In this document: piece by piece, positions 41,991-50,540 of the stretch
How the letters are laid out: each line of letters begins with the position of its first letter
Position numbering within the stretch: position 1 is the stretch's first letter
Assembly (NCBI RefSeq): GCF_002855495.1
Contig: NZ_PKRO01000005.1
Location: 80,046 to 144,045, forward strand
Reading direction: 5' to 3'
Length of the DNA: 64,000 nt
Source of the DNA: Porphyrobacter sp. TH134
GTDB taxonomy: Bacteria > Pseudomonadota > Alphaproteobacteria > Sphingomonadales > Sphingomonadaceae
Program-made: the position numbers and the translations under genes
The notes under the pieces: generated by a model
What the model was told of the DNA's origin: nothing
The model's database searches: none
The model's input: the letters and a program-made list of their open reading frames with translations, nothing else

Positions 41991-42950
41991 TCAGGCCGCG
42001 ACGGGTTCGGTTGTGTGCAAGGTCAGGCCGGGCTGCGGCATGGCTGCTGGCTTGCGATAGGTGCTGGCCTCGGGCGATTGCAGATGTCGCTCAAGCAGGG
42101 TCAGGATTTGCGGATCGTCTTCGGCGTTGAATTTGCGCGCAAACAAGTTGGGGCTGAACCGCAACGCATCGAAGTCTGCAACACCATAGTCGCGTGGCCG
42201 CAGTTTGATGTCACCATCGGGCACCCAGTCGATCATCCGCAGATCATCGTTCATCACCTCACCCTGATCGCCGCTGTTCATGATGACTGTCTGGAAGAAG
42301 GCTTCATCGGCGATGAAGCTGTTGCGGTAGAATGTCTTGAACCGTTCGGCACGCGGATCGTGGCAGACATATTGGCAAAAACTGCGCGTGACCGCTTTCC
42401 ATTGGGTGCCGATAAACGGGGTATCACCGGCAAGAAAGCTGCGCGCAATCCCGGTTGGAGCGACCATGCCCCGTGCTTCGGTGAACATGTGACTGATCCT
42501 GTTCATGGTATCAGGCCGGTCTTTGCGTTGATCGAGCGCGCGGATGAACTGCTTGGCAGGATTGGCCGCAAAGAACTGGCGGATGTAATCCTGGCTTTTG
42601 AGCGGAAAGTCCTGCCCCGACAGATTGATGTAGTGCGTCCACCGCGGGTCCATTTTGAGCAGGAGCGCCATCCCGCGAAGCTCGGCATCCACAAGGCTGT
42701 ATCCGCCCCATAGCGCATCTTGCCGATCAAGCATCACCGCCCCCTGGTAGGGCTCCAGAAATGCCGCAATGTCATCCGCCATCGCCGCGCCAGAGCTTTT
42801 GTCGACATGCACGACATACTGATTTCCCGGTGCATAAATTGCTCGAAACAGCCGTTTGAACTGCTCCGGAAAGCGATGCACCAGCAGGAAATAGCCAATG
42901 GTCGCATGAGGTTGCGGCACCTCGAAATGCGCCTTGAGTGTTGCTGGCAT
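41991..42950 (-). CDS. GT14-like beta-1,6-N-acetylglucosaminyltransferase
   Basis: A 319-residue core-2/I-branching (GT14) type glycosyltransferase: an N-terminal region with IGYFLLVHRFPEQFKRLFRAIYAP and YVVHVDKSS, then RQDALWGGYSLVDAELRGM, YINLSGQDFPLKSQDYIRQFF and ADEAFFQTVI with the acidic acceptor-site pair. Bacterial members decorate surface glycans. It lacks a membrane anchor. Its upstream region is an AT-rich island unlike the surrounding DNA, and no other glycan genes are adjacent. Confidence 0.83.
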   Translation of the reverse strand: MPATLKAHFEVPQPHATIGYFLLVHRFPEQFKRLFRAIYAPGNQYVVHVDKSSGAAMADDIAAFLEPYQGAVMLDRQDALWGGYSLVDAELRGMALLLKMDPRWTHYINLSGQDFPLKSQDYIRQFFAANPAKQFIRALDQRKDRPDTMNRISHMFTEARGMVAPTGIARSFLAGDTPFIGTQWKAVTRSFCQYVCHDPRAERFKTFYRNSFIADEAFFQTVIMNSGDQGEVMNDDLRMIDWVPDGDIKLRPRDYGVADFDALRFSPNLFARKFNAEDDPQILTLLERHLQSPEASTYRKPAAMPQPGLTLHTTEPVAA

Positions 42951-43315
42951 GGTCGCTGTCCCTTCAAAGCCGGTCTGGTCCGGCTGTCAGCGGATGCGGA
43001 ACGGCGCGCGTTCTTCTTTCTTGGGATAGCCAACCGAAGTCACTTTCGATTGCAAAGAAAGGCCGCCAGACAGGTGCTTGCTCAGACGAGCAAGATGGGG
43101 CAACAGTCATTTAAGATTTTTATGGCCATTTTCAAGCATGATGGACTGAAAATCAAAAAGGAAGTGAAAATCAAAAATCAAAATAATTTGGAACAATTTG
43201 AAAAACTGCAAGGTATGATTGTTTAAAGGTGAATACTATAAAATGATAATTTATAGATTTGCAAAAAATCTTTGATATTATTGAGAGACCCGATTTTCGA
43301 CAGCCCTCTGACAAA
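42951..43315. other. AT-rich intergenic island
   Basis: 365 bp without a gene between the GT14 gene and an acyl-CoA synthetase. The middle (about 43120-43290) is strikingly AT-rich in a 64% GC genome, with repeats of GAAAATCAAAA. On the minus strand a promoter-like pair is seen: TTGCAA (43265-43260) and TATAGT (43241-43236), 18 bp apart, reading toward the glycosyltransferase, which would leave a leader of about 285 nt. No small gene is apparent. Confidence 0.6.
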
Positions 43316-44857
43316 TCATGCGGCCTGATCGGGCGTTACGTGCCTCGCCGCCAATTCGCGCCGCAACAGCTTGCCGATCGGATCGCGCGGAAGGGCGTCC
43401 ACGAATTCGATGTAGCGTGGACGCTTGTAACCGGCGATCTGGCCCTTGAACCGGGCGGTAATGTCGGCGCGGGTCAGCTCGCAACCGGGTTTCAGCACCA
43501 CAAAGGCCTTGACCGCTTCTCCCCAATGCTTGTCGGGCACGCCGCAGCAGCCCGCATCGGCAACTTCGGGCATGGCGACGAAGATCGCGTCGACTTCAGC
43601 CGGATAGACATTTTCTCCGCCGGTTTTGATCAGTTCCTTGGCGCGGCCCAGCAAGTAGCCGCGCCCGCGGTCATCCATCGTGCCGAGATCGCCAGTTCGC
43701 AGCCAGCCGTGTCCCAATGCGGCCTCGCTCGCGTCGGGATTGCGCCAGTAGCCCAGCATCACCGATGGTCCGCGCAGGCACAGTTCGCCTTCCTTGCCCG
43801 GCGGCAGAAATTGGCCATCGGGATCAAGCACGGCCATGGTCACATGCGGCAGGGTCCAGCCGATTGATCGAGGGGCTTCCAGCATGTCCGGGTAATCGAT
43901 GAAGGTCGCAAAGCCGCAGATTTCGGTCTGGCCGTAGCCGCCGATCACGCGGGCATCCCAGTCCCGCTCGATGAATTCGTACATTTGCGGGCGGCCCATG
44001 CCCGCCCCGCCGGTGTAACTGGCAAGCGGCATGATCCCATTGCGAACCGGCTCCATCCCCAGCCACGGGAAGCAGATCGTAAGAAAGGCACTGGTCGTGG
44101 TGCAGCTTTCGCGGTGGAGCAGGTCAAGGATTGCAGCGTTGTTGTCATCGCGGCCTGCGAACACGCTGGTGCCCCCGCAAGCGAGCATCGCGGCGACCTG
44201 CTGCATACCCACCACATGGAACAGCGGATTGACCGAAAGCAGCCGTTCCTCGGGGGTGAAGCGCCGATGCTGGGCAAAGCCGAGCGCGGAGGCGGCAACC
44301 GCGCTGCCCGCTTGCAGGCAACCCTTGGGCCGCCCGGTCGTGCCGCTGGTGTACATCATGTAAATCGGGCGATCGGGGGACAAGTTCAAGCCGAGATCGT
44401 AGCCATGTTGGATTGGCCCAGGGGCGGTTCCTGCAACGGTTTCGAAAAAGCCATCGCCAGCGTGTGATTCATCAACCTGGTGAACTTCGCCCGCTGCGGC
44501 GCCTGATAGAAGGTCTGAAAAACGTGGGTTTACGAAAGTCATCGCAGGTTCGGCGTTGCCGCAGATCCACGCGATCTCGCCGGGTGCGAGGCGCCAGTTG
44601 AGCAGGACTGCGATAGCTCCGATCCGGCCTGCTGCCAGCAGGGTGGCCAGAAAGGGGGCGCCGTCGGTCAGCAGAAGGGCGATGCGGTCGCCGGGCGCGA
44701 TCCCGCGCTCCAGCAGCCAGCGGGCGAGGTTGGTAACGCGGGCGTCCAGCTGCGCCCAGGTCAGACGCTGCGTGCCATCGACTGTTGCAAGCCGGTGGCC
44801 ATGACGGGCAGCGCAATTTGCGAGCAGCGTGTCGAGCGAAAAATCACGGGCGTGCAT
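43316..44857 (-). CDS. AMP-binding acyl-CoA synthetase
   Basis: A 513-residue ANL superfamily enzyme that adenylates a carboxylic acid and transfers it to CoA. It shows the A3 motif YTSGTTGRPKG, A5 GGYGQTE, A7 LRTGDLG, A8 GRAKELIKTGGENVYPAEVD and the C-terminal catalytic lysine region PRDPIGKLLRREL. Its substrate (fatty, aromatic or other) is not deducible. It stands alone between the AT-rich island and a small zinc-ribbon gene. Confidence 0.92.
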   Translation of the reverse strand: MHARDFSLDTLLANCAARHGHRLATVDGTQRLTWAQLDARVTNLARWLLERGIAPGDRIALLLTDGAPFLATLLAAGRIGAIAVLLNWRLAPGEIAWICGNAEPAMTFVNPRFSDLLSGAAAGEVHQVDESHAGDGFFETVAGTAPGPIQHGYDLGLNLSPDRPIYMMYTSGTTGRPKGCLQAGSAVAASALGFAQHRRFTPEERLLSVNPLFHVVGMQQVAAMLACGGTSVFAGRDDNNAAILDLLHRESCTTTSAFLTICFPWLGMEPVRNGIMPLASYTGGAGMGRPQMYEFIERDWDARVIGGYGQTEICGFATFIDYPDMLEAPRSIGWTLPHVTMAVLDPDGQFLPPGKEGELCLRGPSVMLGYWRNPDASEAALGHGWLRTGDLGTMDDRGRGYLLGRAKELIKTGGENVYPAEVDAIFVAMPEVADAGCCGVPDKHWGEAVKAFVVLKPGCELTRADITARFKGQIAGYKRPRYIEFVDALPRDPIGKLLRRELAARHVTPDQAA

Positions 44858-44894
44858 GAGGTGCGATGCTAGCGCTGCGCTGGTGCATCATCCA

Positions 44895-45182
44895 TCAGCG
44901 ATTTTGGGAATGGGTCTCACGCAGATCCTGTCCGCAGCGGGTGCAGACGCGATTGGGCCAGGGGATCACGAAAGGCCCGCGGAAAAAGGCATTCTTGCCG
45001 CAGCGCGGGCAGTTGAAGCGGAGCATCGGGGCATTGGCGATCAGCAGCACCAGGATCGCAGCAGCAAAGGCGATGTTGGAATGGCCCCAGATCCGGTCCA
45101 CCGCCGCGACCAGCAGCACGCCAAAGGCGACGCTCCCCAGCATCCGCCAGGCATGGCGTGTCGCTTTTGCGTAAAGGTTCAC
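44895..45182 (-). CDS. Small membrane protein with zinc ribbon
   Basis: A 95-residue protein with two N-terminal membrane helices (about residues 13-29 and 36-51), followed by a CPRCGKN...CTRCGQ zinc-ribbon pair (about residues 58-61 and 81-84). No named family was recognised. It overlaps the end of the Mur ligase gene by 4 bp (GTGA-like junction), so the two are likely translated together. Confidence 0.65.
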   Translation of the reverse strand: MNLYAKATRHAWRMLGSVAFGVLLVAAVDRIWGHSNIAFAAAILVLLIANAPMLRFNCPRCGKNAFFRGPFVIPWPNRVCTRCGQDLRETHSQNR

Positions 45183-46606
45183 GCCAGCCGGGCGAAGATT
45201 GATCGGGCGAAGTCCGTCAGCGTGTCATCACGCGCGCCCATGATGACGATCCGGTCACCGGGGCGGGCGAGGGCAAGGATGCGATCACCGCAGTCGGCGC
45301 GGTTGGCGATATGTTCTGCCTGTCCGCCGCTGACCTTGATGAGCGCAACGATCCGCTCGCTGCCCACACTGCGGTCAACCGTGCCGCCGAAATACACCGG
45401 ATCGCACATCAGCGTGATGTCATCCGGCCCCAGTTCGCGCGCGAAGGTTGCGGCAAGTTCTTCCCCCATCTGGCGCAAAGGGCCATAGCCATGGGGCTGG
45501 AAGAAGGCGATGACCCGGCCCGGGGTGGCCTTCAACGTGCGCAAGGTGGCGGCGCATTTTTCCGGATTATGCCCGAAATCGTCGATCACCGTGATGCCTG
45601 ATGGCGCGGTTCCGATCACGTCGAAGCGCCGGGCAAGACCATCGAAGCTGCGCAGCGCATAGGCAGCGTGGCCGACCGCGATTCCCGCCGCGCTCGCCGC
45701 TGCGATGGCAGCCAGCGCATTGGACAGATTGTGCAGCCCCGGCATTGGCAGGATCAGCGGGAACACCTCACGGCTGCGGTTATCGATCACCGCCGCCCGG
45801 ACGCCCAACTCGCTCTGGTCAATGGAATCCGGGTCAACCGTGATGTCGGCCTGTCGCGCCCTGATCCCGAACGTGACTTTGGCACGTGCCCGCGGGATGA
45901 GATATCCGGCTTCCGCGCTGTCGAGGTTGACCACGGCTGTACCCGCCGTCGCCACGAAACTGCCGAACAGAACGCGCAGTTCCTCGATGCTCTTGTGATC
46001 CAGACTGACGTTGAGCAGCACGCCTATGGTCGGGCGATAGAGCGCGATAGAGCCGTCGCTTTCATCAACCTCGCTGACGAACAGATCAGGCGAACCAATG
46101 CGCGCGCTGGCGTAGGGATTGGCGGGCGAGACAAAGTTCTTCATCACCGCGCCGTTCATCACCGTAGGGTCGTGGCCGGCTTCGTGGAGGATCCAGGCGA
46201 TCATGCCCGTCACGGTCGACTTGCCCGAGGTACCCCCCACCGCGACCGAAAAATCGGCGGTGTTGAACATCTGCGACAGCAATTCGGCGCGGCTCATCCG
46301 CTCGCAGCCCAAATCGCGCGCGCGGGCGACTTCGGGGACAGTATCCTCGATCGCGGCCGAGGCAATCAGCACCTGATCGGGCGAGGTCACGCCGCTCCCG
46401 TCTTGCGGGAACAGCATAAAGCCGTTGGCCTCCATCCACGCAAACTTGTCAGGCGTGCGGCCCTGATCCCGGCTGCGGTCAGAGCCTGCGACGGGCGCGC
46501 CGAGACCTTGCGCGATCTGCGCCAGCGGCAGCATTCCGGACCCGCCGATGCCGCAAAAGAACAGCGGACGTTCTGCAAGCGTCCCGGCCTTCACCCGATT
46601 ATCCAT
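45179..46606 (-). CDS. Mur ligase family protein (MurC/Mpl-like)
   Basis: A 475-residue ligase with the MurC/Mpl layout: N-terminal nucleotide-binding domain starting FFCGIGGSGMLPLAQIA, central ATPase domain and C-terminal domain. The P-loop is GGTSGKSTVTG, where MurC/Mpl normally have GTHGKTTT. Other retained segments are DHKSIEELRVLFGSF, PGLHNLSNALAA and DDFGHNPEKCAATL. Mpl re-attaches recycled murein tripeptide to UDP-MurNAc. The divergent LD-carboxypeptidase gene makes a recycling role reasonable, but the changed P-loop leaves room for another substrate. Confidence 0.8.
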   Translation of the reverse strand: MDNRVKAGTLAERPLFFCGIGGSGMLPLAQIAQGLGAPVAGSDRSRDQGRTPDKFAWMEANGFMLFPQDGSGVTSPDQVLIASAAIEDTVPEVARARDLGCERMSRAELLSQMFNTADFSVAVGGTSGKSTVTGMIAWILHEAGHDPTVMNGAVMKNFVSPANPYASARIGSPDLFVSEVDESDGSIALYRPTIGVLLNVSLDHKSIEELRVLFGSFVATAGTAVVNLDSAEAGYLIPRARAKVTFGIRARQADITVDPDSIDQSELGVRAAVIDNRSREVFPLILPMPGLHNLSNALAAIAAASAAGIAVGHAAYALRSFDGLARRFDVIGTAPSGITVIDDFGHNPEKCAATLRTLKATPGRVIAFFQPHGYGPLRQMGEELAATFARELGPDDITLMCDPVYFGGTVDRSVGSERIVALIKVSGGQAEHIANRADCGDRILALARPGDRIVIMGARDDTLTDFARSIFARLA

Positions 46607-46662
46607 ATCCTGCTTGGTTATTGGCTTGCGTGCCCCCTGACAAGCGCCATAGGCTGCATTCC

Positions 46663-47493
46663 ATGACGAATATCGCCATTTGCGCGCCCGCCACGCCGAT
46701 TACCCGCGAACAGCAAATCGCGCTGGAAGAACTGGTCGCCGCTGAGTTTCCCGGCCACCGGGTCACCTTCCACGACCAGTGCTTCGAACGCGAAGGCCAC
46801 TTTGCCGGGAATGATCTGCGCCGCCTGACCGCATTGCTGGAATGCGCCAATGATCCGGCCTTTGATGTCGTCTGGTTTGCCAAGGGCGGCTATGGTTCAA
46901 ACCGCATTGCCGAGGCGGCGGTGGCGCAGATGAACCAGTCGGCGCGGGCCAAGACCTTCGTCGGCTTTTCCGATTGCGGTTATATGCTGGCAGCGCTGTA
47001 CCGGGCCGGGATTGGGCAAAGCGTCCACGGCTCGATGCCGGTCAGCGCGCGATCGGAGGGCGGACGGGACGCCATCCGCCGCGTGCTCAAGTGGCTTGGC
47101 GGTGATACCAGCGGGGTGGAGCCGAGTATCGATGGCACCACGCCGGTCGCCGCCTTCAACCTCATCACGCTGGCGATGATCGCGGGCACCCCGATCATGC
47201 CGGATCTGACCGGTCATGTCGTCATGGTCGAGGAAGTGGCCGAACATCTCTATGCGATTGACCGGATGTTCTTTCATCTGGCCGGAACACTCCCGCGCCT
47301 TGCCGGGCTGCGTCTGGGCTCGGTCACGGACATACCGGAAAACTATGTCGAATTCGGCCAGAGCGAGGAAGACATCGCCCGTTTCTGGTGTGATCGGGCG
47401 GGCATCCCCTACCTTGGCCGCGCGCTGATCGGCCATACTTCTGCCAACAGGGTTGTGCCCTTCGGCCTTGCCAGTCCGCCCACACGGACGTAA
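46663..47493 (+). CDS. ldcA: LD-carboxypeptidase (S66 family)
   Basis: A 276-residue cytoplasmic serine peptidase that trims the terminal D-Ala from murein tetrapeptides during recycling. The catalytic triad fits Ser in GFSDCGYML, Glu in EEVAEHLYAIDRM and His in GHTSAN; FAKGGYGSNR is the other conserved segment. The start ATG at 46663 is 56 bp from the divergent Mur ligase start, so both genes probably share a control region. Confidence 0.9.
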   Translation: MTNIAICAPATPITREQQIALEELVAAEFPGHRVTFHDQCFEREGHFAGNDLRRLTALLECANDPAFDVVWFAKGGYGSNRIAEAAVAQMNQSARAKTFVGFSDCGYMLAALYRAGIGQSVHGSMPVSARSEGGRDAIRRVLKWLGGDTSGVEPSIDGTTPVAAFNLITLAMIAGTPIMPDLTGHVVMVEEVAEHLYAIDRMFFHLAGTLPRLAGLRLGSVTDIPENYVEFGQSEEDIARFWCDRAGIPYLGRALIGHTSANRVVPFGLASPPTRT

Positions 47494-47527
47494 CGGCGCG
47501 CGCCAAAACTCATGAAGAGGGTCGTTG

Positions 47528-48466
47528 ATGCGCGCGTTCATTTTTCCGGGGCAGGGCAGCCAGAAAGTCGGCATGGGGGCTGAGCTGGCCGATGCGAGCG
47601 CGGCCGCGCGCGAAGTGTTCGGCGAGGTTGACGAGGCGCTGCGGCAGAACCTGTCAAAGCTGATGCGCGAAGGGCCCGAGGACCGCCTCACCCTGACCGA
47701 GAACGCTCAAGCAGCGATCATGGCCAACGCGATCGCCACCTTGAGGGTGCTGGAGCGCGATTTCGGGGTAAAACTGACCGAAACCGCGAATTGCGTCGCG
47801 GGCCATTCGCTCGGCGAATACACCGCACTTGCCAGTATCGGTGCCTTCACTCTGGCGGATACGGCGCGCCTGCTCAAGCTGCGCGGCTGGGCGATGCAGG
47901 CGGCCGTGCCGGTGGGCGAGGGGACCATGGCCGTGCTGCTGGGCGCGGATATCGATCAGGCCAAGGCGCTGGCTGAAGCCGCCGCCCAAGGCGAAGTGTG
48001 CGAGGTTGCCAATGACAATGACCCCTCGCAGATCGTGCTGTCAGGCCATACCGGCGCGATCGAACGTGCGGTTGCACTGGTCAAGGAGCACGGGATCAAG
48101 CGCGGCATGATCCTGAACGTCTCGGCCCCGTTCCACTCCTCGCTGATGGCACCTGCCGCCGCGCGCATGGCCGAAGCACTTGCCGAAACCCCGCCGGGCG
48201 CGATGCTGCTGCCGCTTTATGCCAACGTCACCGCTGCTGCCGTCACCGACCCCGATGCCGAGCGCGCGCTGCTGGTCGAACAGGTCACAGGCCGGGTGCG
48301 CTGGCGCGAAAGCGTGCTTGCCATGCGGGCCGATGGGGTGGAAAGCTTTGTCGAACTGGGTGGAAAGGTGCTCGGGCCGATGGTCGGGCGGATCGACAAG
48401 GAGGCACGGGTGACCAGCCTTGTCACCATGGCTGACCTTGAAGCCTTTGCGAAGGAGATCGCGTGA
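47528..48466 (+). CDS. fabD: Malonyl-CoA:ACP transacylase
   Basis: FabD loads malonyl onto ACP for fatty-acid synthesis. The 312-residue protein has FPGQGSQKVGMG at the start, the nucleophile elbow GHSLGEYTA, the arginine-containing LLKLRGWAMQ and the catalytic histidine in VSAPFHSSLM. AGAGGG lies upstream of the ATG at 47528. Its stop overlaps the fabG start (TGATG). Confidence 0.96.
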   Translation: MRAFIFPGQGSQKVGMGAELADASAAAREVFGEVDEALRQNLSKLMREGPEDRLTLTENAQAAIMANAIATLRVLERDFGVKLTETANCVAGHSLGEYTALASIGAFTLADTARLLKLRGWAMQAAVPVGEGTMAVLLGADIDQAKALAEAAAQGEVCEVANDNDPSQIVLSGHTGAIERAVALVKEHGIKRGMILNVSAPFHSSLMAPAAARMAEALAETPPGAMLLPLYANVTAAAVTDPDAERALLVEQVTGRVRWRESVLAMRADGVESFVELGGKVLGPMVGRIDKEARVTSLVTMADLEAFAKEIA

Positions 48467-49230
48467 TGTTTTCGTTGAAGGGTATGAACGCGCTGGTTAC
48501 CGGCGCGTCGGGCGGCATCGGATCGAGCATCGCGCACGCGCTGGCCAGCCAAGGCGCGCGCCTTGCGCTTTCGGGCTCCAATTCGGCGAAACTGCGCGCT
48601 TTTCGCGACGAATTGAACGAAGCCTATCCGCATCACGACCATGATGGCCATGTCGAGATTACCTGCGATCTGGGCAACAGCGCGCAGGTTGAAGAACTGA
48701 TCCCGGCGATGCTCGATACACTCGGGACGATGGACGTGCTCGTCAACAATGCCGGCATCACGCGCGACAATCTGGGGATGCGGATGAAGGATGATGAATG
48801 GGATCAGGTGATCCGCATCAACCTCGAAGCCAGCTTCCGCCTGATGCGTGCCGCGGCCAAGCCGATGATGAAGGCGCGCTTTGGCCGCATCATCAACATC
48901 ACCAGCGTTGTAGGCGCAACCGGCAATCCGGGCCAGATGAACTATTGCGCCGCCAAGGCGGGTCTGACCGGGATGACCAAGGCGTTTGCGCAGGAAGTCG
49001 CCAGCCGCGGGATCACCGCCAATTGCGTCGCCCCTGGCTTCATCCGTACCGCGATGACCGCCGCGCTCGACGAAAAGCAGCAGGCGGCCATCAATGGCCG
49101 CATTCCGATGGGCCGGATGGGCGAGGGGGCGGAAATCGGCGCAGCCGTCGCCTTCCTCGCCAGCCGCGAGGCGGCCTACATCACGGGCGAAACCGTGCAT
49201 GTGAACGGCGGAATGGCCATGCTGGGGTAA
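48466..49230 (+). CDS. fabG: 3-oxoacyl-ACP reductase
   Basis: FabG reduces 3-ketoacyl-ACP with NADPH. The 254-residue SDR has the cofactor loop TGASGGIGSS, NNAG, the catalytic Ser (ITSVVG), Tyr and Lys (YCAAKAG) and the C-terminal ITGETVHVNGGMAM motif. It is translationally coupled to fabD by an overlapping ATG. ACP itself is not in the window. Confidence 0.96.
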   Translation: MFSLKGMNALVTGASGGIGSSIAHALASQGARLALSGSNSAKLRAFRDELNEAYPHHDHDGHVEITCDLGNSAQVEELIPAMLDTLGTMDVLVNNAGITRDNLGMRMKDDEWDQVIRINLEASFRLMRAAAKPMMKARFGRIINITSVVGATGNPGQMNYCAAKAGLTGMTKAFAQEVASRGITANCVAPGFIRTAMTAALDEKQQAAINGRIPMGRMGEGAEIGAAVAFLASREAAYITGETVHVNGGMAMLG

Positions 49231-49383
49231 TTTACCGCGCCTTATCCCCAGCCGTGTCACCCCGCGCAAAGCCGCCAACTTGCCCGTCTTGCGGCGAACG
49301 CTAAGGTTTCAGGGTATTTTCCGAGGCTCTGGAGCCGATTCCTTGTCGGCCCCAGCAAGACACAAGATCAATAGGGACAAGCG

Positions 49384-50511
49384 ATGAAGGCCACGATCGA
49401 ACGCGCGACGCTGCTGCGGTGCCTCTCCCATGTTCAATCCGTGGTGGAACGGCGCAACACGATCCCGATCCTGTCGAACGTGCTGATCGATGCCAGCGAC
49501 GGCGGCAGCGTGCGCGTGATGGCGACTGACCTTGATCTGCAAGTGGTCGAGACCATGTCGGCGGCCTCGGTGGACCAGGCGGGCGCGATAACGGTGTCAG
49601 CGCATCTCTTGTTCGACATTGCCAGAAAGCTGCCCGATGGCAGTCAGGTCAGTCTGACCACCAATGACAACCGCCTTGAGGTCAAGGCCGGCCGGTCGAA
49701 CTTCAAGCTGCCGACCTTGCCGCGTGATGATTTCCCGGTGATCGTCGAAGGCGATCTGCCGACCAGCTTTGAGCTTCCGGCGCGCCTGCTTGCCGAACTG
49801 ATCGACAGCACCCGCTTTGCGATCTCGACCGAGGAAACCCGGTATTACCTCAACGGCATTTTCCTGCACGTGACCGACGAGGACGAGCCGCTGCTCAAGG
49901 CAGCAGCGACAGATGGGCACCGCCTCGCGCGGTTCACCGTGCCGCGTCCCGAGGGCGCTGCGGGGATGCCTGATGTGATCGTGCCGCGCAAAGCCGTGGG
50001 CGAGCTTCGCAAGCTGCTGGATGAGGCCATCGACACCTACGTGCTGATCGATCTCAGCGCCAGCAAGATCCGCTTCACCATGGGCGGTGAAGGCGGGGTG
50101 GTTTTGACCAGCAAGCTAATCGACGGCACCTTCCCCGATTACAGCCGGGTCATTCCGACCGCGAACGACAAGCTGCTGAAGGTTGATCCCAAGCTGTTCT
50201 TCTCGGGCGTGGACCGCGTGGCCACGATCGCGACCGAAAAGACCCGGGCGGTCAAGATCGGTCTGGACCAGGACCGCGTCACGCTGTCGGTGACGTCGCC
50301 AGACAATGGCACTGCGGCGGAAGAACTGGCCGCTGAATACCGCGCCGAAGGGCTGGAGATCGGCTTTAACGCCAATTATCTCAAAGACATCCTTGGGCAA
50401 ATCAGCGGTGATACGGTGGAATTGCATCTGGCCGATGCCGGCGCCCCGACGCTGATCCGCGAGAATGAACAGGCCCGCGCCCTGTATGTGCTGATGCCGA
50501 TGCGGGTGTGA
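49384..50511 (+). CDS. dnaN: DNA polymerase III sliding clamp (beta subunit)
   Basis: A 375-residue beta clamp with the three-domain repeat; recognisable stretches are LSHVQSVVERRNTIPILSNV near the N-terminus, STEETRYYLNGIFLH in the middle and the C-terminal MPMRV that forms the partner-binding groove edge. It is preceded by ATAGGGACAAGCG. dnaA is not adjacent, as is common in alphaproteobacteria. Confidence 0.97.
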   Translation: MKATIERATLLRCLSHVQSVVERRNTIPILSNVLIDASDGGSVRVMATDLDLQVVETMSAASVDQAGAITVSAHLLFDIARKLPDGSQVSLTTNDNRLEVKAGRSNFKLPTLPRDDFPVIVEGDLPTSFELPARLLAELIDSTRFAISTEETRYYLNGIFLHVTDEDEPLLKAAATDGHRLARFTVPRPEGAAGMPDVIVPRKAVGELRKLLDEAIDTYVLIDLSASKIRFTMGGEGGVVLTSKLIDGTFPDYSRVIPTANDKLLKVDPKLFFSGVDRVATIATEKTRAVKIGLDQDRVTLSVTSPDNGTAAEELAAEYRAEGLEIGFNANYLKDILGQISGDTVELHLADAGAPTLIRENEQARALYVLMPMRV

Positions 50512-50540
50512 TAGCCCGCTCGCAACGAGAGGCGTTGTCG

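Noticed and set aside
42720..43226. Plus-strand frame running into the AT-rich island
   Set aside because: Its first part is antisense to the GT14 gene and the rest is AT-rich sequence coding Lys/Asn runs; no ribosome-binding site or family match.
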